Source of the DNA: Coptis chinensis
Lineage: Eukaryota; Streptophyta; Magnoliopsida; Ranunculales; Ranunculaceae
Assembly (NCBI GenBank): GCA_015680905.1
Contig: CM027381.1
Location: 16,159,501-16,223,500 of the forward strand
Direction: 5' to 3'
DNA length: 64,000 nucleotides
This document shows positions 33,588 to 45,541 of the stretch, piece after piece (position 1 is the stretch's first letter; the number at the start of each line of letters is the position of its first letter). The position numbers were made by a program, and so were the translations under genes. The notes below the pieces were generated by a model that saw only the letters and a list, made by a program, of their open reading frames with translations, ran no database searches and was not told where the DNA came from.

Positions 33588-35069
33588 TATAACACCCCGT
33601 TAATTTTCTTTATTTTTCCTTATTATTAGGATTTAAAAAGTAATAATAATATTAAAAAGAAAAGAAAAGGATAAAGATAAAATAAGATAAGATAAAAAGG
33701 TGGGAGAGTTAGAAGGGTTTGGTTACAACCGAACTCTCCCCTTTTGTTGGATTTTTCTGGTTTTTGAAAAAAGGAAAAAAAAAAAAAAAAAAAAAAAAGA
33801 GACGTACAAGAGAAAAGGAGAAGGAGGTTTCTTGCTGGGAGAGTTGCTGGCAACAAGAGCGTATCACGGGTGAGTAGATCTTATATATACGGATTGAAAC
33901 GTGATTTAAACTTTATGGATTATTCGTTGGGATTTCAAAATATATGATCCATCGTTCTCACGTTTTTTTTATGAATCGATGTGCATGATAATACATAAGG
34001 CATTTGTAGTGTTAAAATGTAGGAGCGTTTTTATCGTGATCTATATATGAATATGGGAGCTAGCCCCTTCTTAACTTAAAGGTCGATTCTCTCGAGGCAC
34101 GCGTTTGGAATAAGTAACTCTATTATAAAGTGTCACATTAGATACTTAAAATATAGGTATTGCATGGCGATTCTGCAGTCCTTGTAACATCTTGATTTAT
34201 GTGTTTTGTCTTTGCTTTTAATTTGATTGTTATATTGACAGTGGATATTATTGTACCTGTTTTGGTTGTTGTGTGTTGAGTCCCGCGTCGAGGGAATTAT
34301 TTTTTCGAGATTAATTCATTATCTTTCCGAAAAAAAAAAAAAAAAAAGAAAAAAGAAACATAATTCATTTGGTTTCCAATTATCTCTTGGTGTGGACTTG
34401 GTGGTGATAGGCCACAACCAGTTCATGCTCTAGACTAAAGCCATTCTTCCTATTGTAGACCGGCTTCATATACTATGTTGATAGACAAAAGAAGGAGGAT
34501 ATTATGTAACCTGCTGCAGTGAACAGTTTGTCTTATATTGTTTCCATAACATTGAATTATATTATCTTTAAAACGAAGATGTAGATTAATGAGAGTCTAT
34601 TGGCTTGTGGCCATTGCTGTGATTCAAATATTGTAGCGAAAGATTCAATGTGTCCGTGTCATTCTTTTTTTTTCTTCACGAAGTTATCAGCCCTCCGCCC
34701 TCAAGCATCGGGTCATCCAAGAGACACTTTTATTTCCAACTTATATATCGTCCCAAGAACATGAAATGCTTGGCCATAAATAGTGGGAGACAACGTTTCC
34801 AAGATCAAACATCTTCCCTTTAATGGAAAAGTCGACTTTTAGTCGAAAAGTGAAAAGTCAATCGATGGTACTTAATATCAACCTTCTTTCCGAGATAGGC
34901 CCTCCAAAGGATTCTTGATATCGTTTTTATTATCCCCGACCGCACTGTGTACAAAAAAAAAAAAAGAAACGAATTCATTAAGGTAAACCGTGAGAGTTTT
35001 GTCCAAGTTAAAATTCAGTAAGATGTAAACTTGCATTGGGTAACAAGTCAACTATATAGTTAGAATTCA

Positions 35070-35850
35070 AATAAAAGAGTTTGGGCCGGTTTGAGTGTTA
35101 TAAAGTTTGAACTAGTTTTATTTTAAAACACGAAAAAGTAAGGTCTGGAAGTCTGCTTTCCAACCCAATCGACCTCGATGCATTCCGAGGTTTATGGATA
35201 TAGTTACGGTGTTCGGAAGTTAGCACGTCAGAATTTTCTGACTGTAGAAATCCGGATCTGTGCCTGTTTTCGAACCACGTTTTCATATAGTTAGGTTCGG
35301 ATTCAAGACCTCGCCAAAACATGAAAGAGTGATTTTTCTGAGTCTTCTTTCCAACCCAATTGACCTCGACGCATTCCGAGGTCTGTGGAGATAGATATAA
35401 GGTATGGAAGTTTGGTTGATTGAAAACGGTCGTCAGAAATCAGTTTCTACGACTATGATCAATCAAAATTTTTTTAAAATAGTTAGGGTGAGAGTTAGAA
35501 TTTTTATAAAACATAAAAGAATAAGATTTGGAAGTCTGCTTTCTATTCCAATTGGCCTCATCGCATTCGAAGGCCTGTGGAATTAATTATGGCGTTTGGA
35601 AGTTTAACTGGTAGAAAATAGTGCGTCAGAAATCAGTTTCTTCGCACTGTGTTCGAGCCTAGTTTTGGCACATTTATAATGAGATTGGGTATTTTTGTAA
35701 AACATGAGGAAGTAAGTTATGTGGGTTAGCTTTGCCACACAAAAAGCCTCGATGCGTTTGGATACCTGTGGAAAGAGTTGTGTCATTCGGAAGATAGTCC
35801 GTCAGAAATCTAGTTTGCTGAATATTAGGATTTTTACCGTTTTCGACCTA
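35070..35850. repeat. Four tandem repeats of about 191 bp inside the solo LTR
   Basis: The motif GTCTGCTTTCCAACCCAATCG, followed by ACCTCGATGCATTCCGAGGT in the best copies, begins near 35151, 35341, 35533 and 35725. Each is followed about 70 bp later by GGAAGTTxG...GTCAGAAATC. Units diverge substantially, so the array is old. Confidence 0.75.
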
Positions 35851-36454
35851 AGTTTTCTTCTAGATGGGCTGAGGTTAAGAGTTCGAGTTCTATTTTAAAA
35901 AGTATGTGTACATACCTTAGTTCTAAATAATTAAGTTACATGTCATTTGAATGAATGTAGGAAAAACTATAGCATTGACTATGTGGCTAATAAGAACTAC
36001 GAAGGCTTGATTCCAATTTTGAAAGATTTGGATACGTAGGTAGCTTTGAGCAAAAGTGCAGCCACTATACTATATTAAATATTATCTATTAGTTATTGTG
36101 GTAACTATATGTGAGCGTGATTGTGATTGTGGTTATTTAAAATGTATTCACGAAAATATTTAACTAATGTGTTATTCCCCGACAAACCTTTTGATATCTA
36201 TGATTTATATAATTGATAATGAGGTGAGTTGATTAGTTATTGTGTTTGGAATCTTTAGTAATGAATTATTGTTTGGGGACGATGTTTGTTTTGTAATAAA
36301 AAAATATTATAATAAAATGAGAACTCATGAGTGTTAAAAATCCGGTGTAAAAGTGTCCGGTGAAAGTTTAATGTGTCGCCCACATCTTTAGAACTCTCCA
36401 CGCCTCAGGATTTGGTAATGAAAAGAAATGTTTATGACTTGTGATGTCATGTGA

Positions 36455-36750
36455 TAGATGGGTATTCATTGAATGTGCCATGAATGACCCGGGTATTCAT
36501 TGAATGTGCCATGAATGACCCAATCGTTTGGACTGCCCTAGAGAGGAACTAAGGTATTCGCCTTGCGGGTTGGTCGTATTCCTTGAATGTACGGGAATGT
36601 AGGTTTGGGTATTCCTTGAATGTGGTGGGAATGACTCAGGGCATTCATTGAATGTGCCATGAATGGCCCGTTAGTGTTATGATGGGTATTCCTTGAATGT
36701 GGCGGGAATGACCCAAGGTATTCATTGAATGTGCCATGAATGACCTGATG
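36455..36750. repeat. Short tandem repeats of about 31 bp inside the solo LTR
   Basis: At least six units of GGTATTCxTTGAATGTGxC, each ending with ATGAATGACCC or GGGAATGACCC, are arranged in two clusters (36461-36525 and 36605-36750). The two unit types (ATTCATT...CATGAATG and ATTCCTT...GGGAATG) alternate. Confidence 0.8.
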
Positions 36751-38239
36751 TTTTATTATGCCCAAAGGAGGCTTTGTGATTTTGTGTATGGAAAGCCCAG
36801 ATGGTCGTGACTCACAAGTTCTGAGTTTACAAGATGAAAGTATGTTTCCGAGGCGATATCCCGCTTGGGACATATGTCTTGTAGTGGTACTTTCGGTGTG
36901 AGTGAGGCACACGGATATGTGTGATTTGGCAAATGTGTGTAGTGCAAATCGTGGAGTAGGAACTAAAGGTTGGGCGTGTCTTTGAATAAATGAGTCAACG
37001 AGATAATTAATAAGCAAAGTAAAATATTGATTTTACGTTGATGGAGTTATTGCATATGATGTATATGATTTCTTATGATAAATGCTTACGTGGTTTGTAT
37101 GAGTTGATACTCACAAGGGATGAATGTACTCCTTGGTTGTGACTTTTCCTCGTTCTCATAAGTAGACGAGTGATACTAAAGTAAAAGTATATGAATTGTG
37201 TAATGTTATGGATATGAAGTGTAACGGTAAATAATATTAGTAAATGATTGTGATTTCTATGTGACTGTGAAATGACTATAACTTGATATGTTATTACGAA
37301 ACTATTAATGACTTGTGAGTCTGAGATCTATGGTTATGCACGCAGAAACTTTATGACGTAATGATGTCATATGAATGACTACCCTTGATGAAGGTATTAT
37401 GATAAGTGGTATTCCCCGAATATGCGGGACGAACCAGATAATATCAATTAGACTTAATTGTCTTAAATGAGGTTTGGTTATGAATGGAATTTGACTGGCT
37501 GAGATAAATCATTTTATTATGATGTCTAACTCTGTTTTGCAGGAGGGTAGGATCTATTAATCTTTTCTCGAGGGGACGTAAATATCCTACCCTAAGACGG
37601 CGTGTTGGCTTTAAAGGTAAGGTATACCAAACTCATATTTAATTAGGTTATCATATGTGCGCTTAATAAATGGAATGTAAGTGGTATTGTATTGTGAGTT
37701 ATTTTGGAAAGTGGGAATGACGAAGTACTATTATATATGAGATTCTTGGAATTTGTATGTTGGGGGTGAAATCTTATTTGGGAAGAAACTACATGCCGCT
37801 TTTGGAAAACGGAACTATATTATCTTCCAAGTTGATATTGTTTGTAATGTTATATTAATCATTTGAAAGATTATTATATATATTTTTGTTGTTAGTCTAC
37901 TTATACCAAAGAAATTCATTTTATCGACCCATGTTTGCTTTGTTTTGCAAGCGTGGGTGTGTTCTTAAGAACATAGATGGTGGAGTCACGATGGATAAGG
38001 ACACGTGATTTGGAGTTGCTCTTGGAGTCTTACGGTTTAAGATTTTCTCAAGAGTTGGTTAGTTTTTATAGTTTAATAATGTGATTTAAAGAATTTTTCC
38101 TTTTCGTTTCTTTTGATTTCAGTTTTTGTATATATCGTGTTTGATAACAGGGTTTTGGGTTTTGTTTCATCCCGGGTTTCCAGATAATTAAATATAATTG
38201 TTTTATATATTGTTTGGAAATTTGGGGTGTGACAGCTAT

Positions 38240-38640
38240 TCTCACTACTGCACATCTTTTCAACCGCACTCCAAGTCGTGTCTTACATGGTAAATCTCCT
38301 CTCCATGTTCTGCATCCTAATATAGTTTTATTATCTATTGTTCCCAGAGTATTTGGATGTGTGTGTTTCGTACAAAATCGGAGCCCTACTCATTCAAAAT
38401 TAGATGATAAAGCTATCAAATGTATCTTTCTGGGGTACACTCATTTCTCAAAAGGATATCGGTGTTATGATCCTCTAGCACGTAAGTTATATTACTCTAT
38501 GGATGTTACATTTATAGAGGATACACCTTTCTTTGGAAGTAATCCCTCTTTACAGGGACCATTTGTATTAGCTCCTTTACCTGCAAAAGACAACTCGATC
38601 TGTTCGGCCTTTACCTGTGTTTGATATTGACTCTCATCCT
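38240..38640 (+). pseudogene. Copia C integrase, C-terminal half
   Basis: It continues the integrase after the solo LTR: AHLFNRTPSRVLHGKSPLHVLHP, FGCVCFVQN, KLDDKAIKCIFLGYTHFSKGYRCYDP and YYSMDVTFIEDTPFF, the usual end of Copia integrase. A shift near 38590 ends the frame. Confidence 0.8.
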
Positions 38641-39994
38641 TCTGCGGAGCATTTACAAGTTCACCCTCAGGCTCTACCACTGCCACTTATGCCAGACTCC
38701 TCTGCTTCAAGTCCCTCTCCTTTGCGTACTTATGATATTACTATTGAGTCGACTTCTACATATGGTTCACGTGTTGCGCCACCGACACCGGCACCAGCAC
38801 CAGTACCCCACCGCCACCACCTCGTAAATCTTCACGGGACAGACATCCAACTAATCGTCTCATTACTACTTGTTGTACTCACCATCCTATTAGCAAGTTT
38901 GTGTCTTATCAGAGACTTTCTGATTATTATCGAGCTTTTTTGGCTGCAACATCCTCTATCTCCATTCCTAGATCGTTTTACGAAGCCTCATGTGATCCCC
39001 ATTTGGGTTCTTTGCAATGCAATGTGAAATGGAAGCGCTGGAACGAAATCACACATGGGATATGGTTTCCCTCCCACTTGGTGAGAAAACAGTTCAATGT
39101 AAATGGGTGTTTTCTATTAAGTATTTTGCAGATGGCACTATGGATCGTTACAAGTCACGGTTGGTTGCAAAGGGGTTTACTCAGATTCCTAGTAAGGATT
39201 TCGGTGATACATTTGCTCCGGTGGCTAAACTTTCCTCTGTGCGGCTCTTGATCTCTTTGGCATCATCTCATTCTTGGCCTCTGTATCAGTTGGATGTCAA
39301 GAATGCTTTTCTCAATGGTAATCTTACTGAGACTATTTATATGTATCCTCCACCCGGTTTTCGCGGTGAGGGGGAGTATGTTGGGAAAGTGTGTTGTCTT
39401 CGGAAATCTCTATATAGGTTAAAACAATCACTGCGTGCTTGATTTTCTCGTTTCAGCCAGGTGGTCTTATCACTTGGGTTCATACGCTGCCAATCTGATC
39501 ATACTTGTTTTGTTCGAAAGAATAAGTTTGGACACCGTGTCCTACTTCTTGTGTATGTTGATGATATTATAGTTACTGGTGATGATATTTCTAGTATTGC
39601 TCAGGTAAAATTTGATATGAGCAAGGCATTTGATGTGAAGGATTTGGGGCCCCTTTGCTACTTCTTAGGTATTGAGGTAGCACGTTCTCGACATGGGATT
39701 TCTCTCTGTCAGAGGAAGTACGTTCTGGACTTGTTGAAGGACACGGGAATGCTAGGTTGTAGGCCATCACTGTCACCTATGGATCCTAATATGAAACTCT
39801 CATCTGAGTCTGGAGATTTGCTTTCTGATCCATCACAGTATCAACGTTTGGTTGGGAGATTGATTTATTTGACTAACATTCGGCCTGATGTAGCCTTTGC
39901 CGTTAGTGTTGTTAGTCAATTTATGCATGCTCCTCGTACATCTCACATGAATGATGTTTATCATATCCTGAGGTATCTTAAGTCATGCCCATGA
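38641..39994 (+). pseudogene. Copia C reverse transcriptase
   Basis: A Pro-rich linker (38640-38830) leads to RT at 39017-39442: MEALERNHTWDMVSLP, CKWVFSIKYFADGT, RLVAKGFTQIPSKDFGDTF, YQLDVKNAFLNGNLTETIYM. TGA at 39440-39442 falls where QAPRAWF is usual. Frame 39461-39994 continues with LLVYVDDIIVTGDD (catalytic YVDD intact), VKDLGPLCYFLGIEVAR and RPDVAFAVSVVSQFMHAPRT, ending at a TGA. Confidence 0.85.
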
Positions 39995-40411
39995 CTTGGT
40001 ATGTTTTATGCATCAGGTAAACAGTCAGGGTTGTCTAGTTATACTGATGCAGACTATGCTGGTTCCAAGACAAATAGATGATCGACACCAGGCTTGTGTA
40101 CTTTCTTTGGTTCACATTTGATATCTTGGAAGAGTAAGAAACAGAATGTTATTTCCAGATCGTCTGCAGAAGCTGAATACCGTGCAATGGCTCAAGGAAC
40201 TTGTGAGGTTATGTGGTTACGTTCTCTCTATGATGAATTAGGTTTTCCAGTGGGGCCTTCTTCGAAGTTGTTCTGCGATAACAGATCAGCTATCATGCTT
40301 GCTTCAGATTTTGTGCTTCATGAACGGACTAAACATATTGAGGTAGATATACATTTCATACGAGAGAAGGTCAAAGCCGCCATTATTGTTCCTGTGTTTG
40401 TTCAATCGTAA
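39995..40411 (+). pseudogene. Copia C RNase H
   Basis: It starts with SSYTDADYAGSKTNR (first catalytic Asp) before a TGA near 40081. The frame 40094-40411 has WKSKKQNVISRSSAEAEYRAMA (Glu), LFCDNRSAIMLA (Asp) and HEREKHIE-like [18 protein letters not shown]. All catalytic residues are present, but the domain is split by stops. Confidence 0.8.
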
Positions 40412-40516
40412 TCGCATAAACCGATATGTTCACCAAACCAATTGGACCCTCATTGCTCAAGAGTTCCATAATCAAGCTGGGCTTGATAGATATCTTCGCT
40501 CCAGCTTGAGGGGGCA

Positions 40517-40666
40517 TGTTGGAGAATATATAGGATATTCACGTTGATTATTCTTTCTATATATGCAGAATATATGGTTGTGTATTGTAGGAAAGTGTAA
40601 TATCTTTATACCAATAAATATGGCCACTGTCTCTAGTTGAGATAAGCCTTTTACACAAATTCTAGT
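40517..40666 (+). repeat. Copia C 3' LTR (150 bp)
   Basis: Near-identical to 31590-31739. The preceding purine tract TTGAGGGGGCA (40506-40516) is the second-strand primer. Confidence 0.9.
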
Positions 40667-41147
40667 ATTTGAACAATTATCACTAGATTGATGGACTGCT
40701 GAAAGGCATAATCCTTTTTCTTCATCAACAAATCCAAACTTCATACCAACTAAGGATTCCAAAAGATTTTGAAGCATGAAGTCTGTACTTATGCAGCCAC
40801 CTAGATAATATGAACAATAAACAATTATGATTATGGCATGGCAAGTACATAAACTGAAGCAAGTTAATAATCCTAATGCATACCTGAACTGACACGCTTT
40901 CTTGTAGAGTCATTTGCCTAAAAGTTCATAGCCCATAGGGTTAAAATAGAAAGGAAATGCAATTAAGCCATAGAAATCTTAGTATCTTGCACACTATGCC
41001 TGCTGAAGATCTTGACAGTTATCACGTTGAGAGTCTCTGCTTAAATTGCCTTTTGAGTTTGTTGCAAATGCAGGACATAGTTGATTGGGTTCATCTGTCT
41101 AGAGCACAACATGCTCAAGACGTGACTTCTTTCTCACAAACCCGGTA
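40667..41147 (-). other. Segment between Copia C and Copia D, possible gene 3' end
   Basis: On the minus strand there are splice-like signals around 40887-40800 (GTCAGTTCAG|GTATGC and TATCTAG|GTGGC), and small open frames without a known domain. When Copia D is removed the segment joins the FAR1-like fragment at 47222. It may be 3' coding or untranslated sequence of that gene. Confidence 0.35.
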
Positions 41148-41152
41148 GAAAT

Positions 41153-41854
41153 TGTTAGGAATATACAATTTAATTGTACTCACTCTTTACCAATTACCAA
41201 ACTATATAAATCTTTTGTCTTGTACGTGTCTTGTACTTCTTAGTTAAATCCGAGCCTAGTGTAGATACACTATGTCCTTAAGACAAATTTTCCCCTTCAC
41301 GGTGCTTGAAGGTTGATGGGAAACTGTCTCCCAAGATAGAACGGATTTCCTTCTATAGAAAGCTAGCACTTCAATTCTATAGAATCAGTGAACACAACAT
41401 ATTATTTGACTAAAAACATGGGGAGAAGAGAAAGATCAGAACTCTGTGTGATCTGGTGTGTCTTTCTCTCCAAATTCATCCACTATTTATAGGTAAGTGG
41501 TGCCTCTTCGAAACAACACAATGACTCTTGAAAACAAGTAAGCAACTCTTTGAAAAGTCACATGTTTCGAAAGGACACACCATTTCAGCATAAAGAACTA
41601 TTTCAAACCAGTGCCTATTTCGAAAGGTCACACCTTTTTGGCATGATGCACTGTTTCAAACCAATGCACATTTTGAAAGGTCGCACATTTTCAGCATAAT
41701 GCACTATTTTAAACCAGTGCACCCTTTTGAAAATGTTTTTCTCACTTTATGTACTGTTTCAAGAGAAACCTATTTCATCTCAATGTGGGATAACTTGGGA
41801 GACAAATTACTCATTCATATCTCAATGGATTTGTGCAAATCCATTTTTCTAACA
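41153..41854 (-). repeat. Copia D 3' LTR (702 bp)
   Basis: It matches 46511-47216 throughout. It contains three tandem units of about 57 bp (41560-41735) built on TTTCGAAAGGxCACACC and GCATAATGCACT...CCAGTGCxC, and a TATA box (minus strand CCTATAAATAGTGG, near 41482-41495). Compared with the other LTR, many CG sites read CA or TG. On its inner side AATCCCCCATAT is the complement of the polypurine tract. Confidence 0.9.
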
Positions 41855-42465
41855 ATCCCCCATATGAATGAAAATTTGGCTTCTTCTATCATAAACATCG
41901 GATTTCTGTTCTTTTATAAATGAAAAGATACCACATCTGGTCAAGTAGCATGGGAGACCTTGAACTAGCCTTAGTGAAAGACGATCGGATTTAATTGGAC
42001 GATCAATAAACTTCAATTAATGTCCTTGAACTGTCAGTCATTTGTATAAACCTAGTCAATCATCTTCACGCAGTACCTTCTTGAATACTGTAGGTTCTCA
42101 CGTTTGTGTTCATTTTGGCCTTAAACACTTCTTGGTTTCAGATAGTACTTTTGAGACATTTGCCTTTAAAATTCTCATAGAAGTGGCCCCACTTCACACT
42201 AACATAGGTGATTTCTATAAGGAGTATCCTGCAATACTCCACTTGGATAACATAACTTTCCAAGATATAGTAAATCATTAAAAGCTTGACTTATCTTGGT
42301 TCTCGCGGCAGATATGTACTATCTTATATAAGAATGGGTTAGAGTATAATATTACTCTCTAGTGCTAACTGAGTCACAGACATAATTCAGTTGGCCCATT
42401 GAACCTAGATCTTGGGATCTCTAGTCAACTAGGTTGGTTTTTCCATTATGAGGACTCTTGGTTGA

Positions 42466-43214
42466 TTATCTCAAAGGCTTTAAACCCATTCCCCTTGATA
42501 ATCTTTCCACTTTCTCTCTTGTTAAACCTTTTGTAAGCGGATTTGCAATGTTATCTTTTGACCTTACATAGTCGATTGAGATAACTCCATTTGAGAGCAA
42601 TTGTCTAATGGTGTTATGTCTATGACGTATGTGTCGAGACTTCCCGTTATACATGCTACTATGTACTCTACCAATAGCAGATTAGGTACATCACGGTGTA
42701 TACACACACGGCAATGTGTTTAGCGCAGCTTTGGAATATCTTCTAAGAAATTTCGAAGCTACTCTGCGTCTTCTCCAACCTTGTCCAATGCTATGAATTC
42801 TGATTCCATAGTGGACCTCGCTATGCACGTTTGTTTTGAGGATTTCCAAGAAACAACTGCACATCTAAGTGTAAAGACATATCCACTTGTGGACTTTGAG
42901 TCTTTAGTGTCAGATATCTAATTAGCATCGCATTACCCTTCTGGAATGGATGGATATCTTGTATAGTGCAGACCAAAATTCTGAGTATACTTTAAGTATC
43001 CCAAAACTCTCAGTATGGCAGTGCAATGATCTCTGCCAAGATTACTAGTATATCAACTTAGCTTGCTCACAGAGTATGTTATGTCATCTCTTGTACAATT
43101 CATGACATACATTAAACTGCCAAGTATACGAGAGTATTCTAGTTGAGATATGCTATCTCCAATATTTTTGGCTAAATGAATATTTACGTCAACTGGTGAC
43201 CTTTTTGGTAGATG
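42466..43214 (-). pseudogene. Copia D RNase H, badly broken
   Basis: Read on the minus strand across several frames: [17 protein letters not shown] (with the catalytic Glu) near 42830-42770, then the block 42654-42466 (HIRHRHNTIRQLLSNGVISIDYVRSKDNIANPLTKGL), which is the typical Copia RNase H end. Upstream sequence (43214-42900) has multiple stops. Confidence 0.7.
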
Positions 43215-44200
43215 TTATATTTCCTTGAACTTTTCAAGAATCGTCTCAATGTAATGAGATTGTGATAGAACAAGTCCATCCTCCATCCTAGAGATCTTAA
43301 TTCCTAGGATAACATCAGCAACACCTAAATCTTTCATGTCAAACTTACTAGACAACATTTCTTTGGTAGATTTTATGACATCCATATTACTATCCAAAAT
43401 TAGCATATCGTCTACATAGAGACAAACAATGACACATCCCTTTTGAGTGTTTTTTACATAGATACACTTGTCATACTCGTTTATTTTGAAACCGTTTGAC
43501 AACATTGCATTGTCAAATTTCTCATGACATTGCTTAAGTGCTTGCTTTAATCCATATAAGGATAACAAGCTTGCAAACTTTCCTTTTTTGTCCAGGAGCA
43601 ATAAACCCTTTGGGTTGTTCCATGTATATTTTTTTCATCTAACTTACCATTCAAGAATGCCGTCTTTACATCCATTTGATGTATCTCAAATCCATATATT
43701 GATGCTATTGCTATTAGCATCCTTATGGAAGTTATTCTTGTAACTAGAGAGTAAGTGTCAAAATAATCCAATCCTTTCTTTTGTCTAAAGCCTTTGACCA
43801 CAAGTCTAGCTTTATACTTGTCGATTGATCCATCGGTCTTAAATTTCTTTGTGAAGATCCACTTATATCCCAAAGTCTTGGAACCTGGTGGTAAATCCAC
43901 CAATTCCCATGTATGATTTTGCATTATGGATTCAATCTTGCTATTTATTGCTTCTTTCCAATAAGTAGCTTCTGGAGATGACATTGCCTCCTTGAATATT
44001 TGAGGATTATTTTCCAACAAGTATGTTAGAAAATCAGGTCCAAAAGACGTTGACGCCCTTGACCTTTTGCTACGTCTAGGTTCCTCCTCAATTTCACTTT
44101 GTGTAGGATGGTTATTAGTTGTAGCGTCTAAAGTTCTCTTTATTGAACTTGGCTCTATACACATATTATACGGAAATGTATTTTTAAAGAATGAAGCATT
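43215..44200 (-). pseudogene. Copia D reverse transcriptase
   Basis: Within the frame 44560-43547: MQNHTWELVDLPPGSKTLG, YKWIFTKKFKTDGSIDKYK, RLVVKGFRQKKGLDYFDTY and IHQMDVKTAFLNGKLDE. A one-base shift then disrupts the EEIYMEQPEGF region at about 43630. The frame 43601-43215 carries SLYGLKQALKQCHEKFD, VCLYVDDMLILD (catalytic YVDD intact), FDMKDLGVADVILGIKI and LSQSHYIETIL. Confidence 0.85.
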
Positions 44201-45117
44201 CCTTGACTCAATAATCGTATTAACATGTATATCTTGAATCTCTGATTTATGAACCAGAAAATGATATGCACTACTATTGTTTGCATATCCAATGAATACA
44301 CAATCAATAGTTTTGGGTCCTATCTTCACCTTCTTAGGTTTAGGGACTTCCACTTTAGCAAGACACCCCCACACTTTTAAGAATTCGTAGGAAGTCTGAT
44401 GACCTTTCCATAATTCGTATGGTGTTTTAAGCGTCTTCTTGCTAGGAATCTTGTTGAGAATGTAATTGGCAGAAAGCAAAGCTTCCCCCACAAATTCTGG
44501 GGTAAACCAGAACTTAATAACATAGCATTCATCATCTCTTTTAGAGTTCAGTTTTTGCATTCAGCAATACCGTTTGATTGAGGTGAATAAGGAGCCGTAG
44601 TTTGATGAATGATTCCATGTTCAGAATAGAAACCTTCAAAAGGTGATTCATATTCACCTCCTCTATCACTCCTTATAGCCTTAATGTTTTTGCTTAGTTG
44701 ATTTTCAACTTCATTTTTATAGTGTTTGAACACTTCAATTGCCTCATCTTTACTTCTAAACAAGTAAACATAACTATATCTAGTGCCATCGTCAATAAAA
44801 GTAATGAAATATTTTTTACCACCTCTAGTTTGTACGTACTTAAGATCACATATATCTGTGTGTATTAAGTCTAGATGTTCAGTACTTCTTTCAATGGAAT
44901 GAAATGATGATCTGGTCAACTTGGATTCTACACAAGTTTTACATTTATGGTGTGGGTCTATTTTTAATATTGGAATATAGTCCAAATTAATTAATCTATG
45001 CAAAGTATCATAGTTAACATGTCCTAATCTACCATGCCATACATGTGAAGACTCAATCAAGTAAACAAAAGATTCAACTTTATTGGCGCTCTTTGGCGCA
45101 ATAGTAAAATAAGACAT
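44200..45117 (-). pseudogene. Copia D integrase
   Basis: Frame 45117-44548 has the zinc domain (HVWHGRLGHVNYDTL...CKTCVESK), Asp in LIHTDICDLKY, Asp in IRSDRGGEYES and Glu in SNGIAECKN, so the DDE triad is complete. A stop at 44548-44550 and a shift follow. The C-terminal part lies in 44560-44200 (VGEALLSANYILNKIPSKKTLKTPYELWKG and FLKVWGCLAKVEVP). Confidence 0.85.
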
Positions 45118-45202
45118 CCTAAAAAGCCCATCCTAAAGATAGCCCTTTCGCCCGAATACATCATTCTTAGTTAGTACAAATTTATCAGAAACAAAGACTA
45201 AC

Positions 45203-45541
45203 TTAAAGCCATTCTTGCTTTCGGAAATGACCGAAAACCAAGTTCTTGCGAATGTCAGGCACATAGAGTATCTCATTCAGAGTTAGTTCCTTCCCAGAAG
45301 TCAACCTCATCACCACCTTTCCTTTGCCTTCAACCTTGGACGTAGAAGAGTTTCCTATAAAGAGTTGTTCTTCCTTTTCCACAGCATGATAAGTGTTGAA
45401 CATTGACTTGTTGGAGCATATGTGGCGAGTAGCACTAGTATCCACCCACCATTCCTTTTCATTTCCAATCATGAGACATTTAGAAACCACAGCAGATAGG
45501 TTCATGTCATTAACATTATCAGAAAGTGTGTCCATTGTCAC
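45203..45541 (-). pseudogene. Copia D protease, altered active site
   Basis: The active-site loop reads [14 protein letters not shown]; the family has DTGATRH or DSGATRH, so the invariant Gly is Ser here (GGT to AGT would do it). The body [33 protein letters not shown] is normal, then the frame shifts near 45225. Confidence 0.8.

Larger units (their letters stand above)
33588..38234 (+). repeat. Solo LTR (4,647 bp) of a Gypsy-type element nested in Copia C
   Basis: The insert begins TATAACACCCCG and ends GGGGTGTGACA. It is flanked by a perfect 5-bp duplication GCTAT (33583-33587 and 38235-38239). Removing it plus one GCTAT restores the integrase reading frame (WHMAI joined to LTTAHLFNRTPS). 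I saw no internal second copy of the terminus, no primer site and no pol motifs, so a solo LTR is the best reading. TGTAACACCCC...GGGGTGTxACA ends with very long LTRs are familiar from Tekay/Del-type chromoviruses. Orientation is tentative. Confidence 0.75.
31590..40666 (+). mobile_element. Copia element C, with very short LTRs and a nested solo LTR
   Basis: LTRs of 150 bp flank a pol region. Removing the solo LTR (33588-38234 plus one target copy) leaves about 4.4 kb. The order is LTR, primer site (TGGTATCGGAGCC from 31740), protease, integrase, RT, RNase H, polypurine tract (TTGAGGGGGCA), LTR. A normal gag is not visible between 31753 and 32517. No perfect target duplication is seen (CAAAT left, ATTTG right). 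Confidence 0.85.

Noticed and set aside
36538..37017. 159-codon minus-strand frame rich in His and Pro
   Set aside because: It lies in the tandem repeats of the solo LTR and has no recognisable domain.
33588..38234. Complete small LTR element (TRIM or LARD) in place of a solo LTR
   Set aside because: I looked for a second copy of the terminal TAACACCCCG inside the unit and for a primer site next to it and saw neither.
31590..40666. 5-bp target duplication CAAAT for Copia C
   Set aside because: CAAAT on the right lies inside the part shared by both LTRs; the true right flank is ATTTG, so no real duplication is shown.
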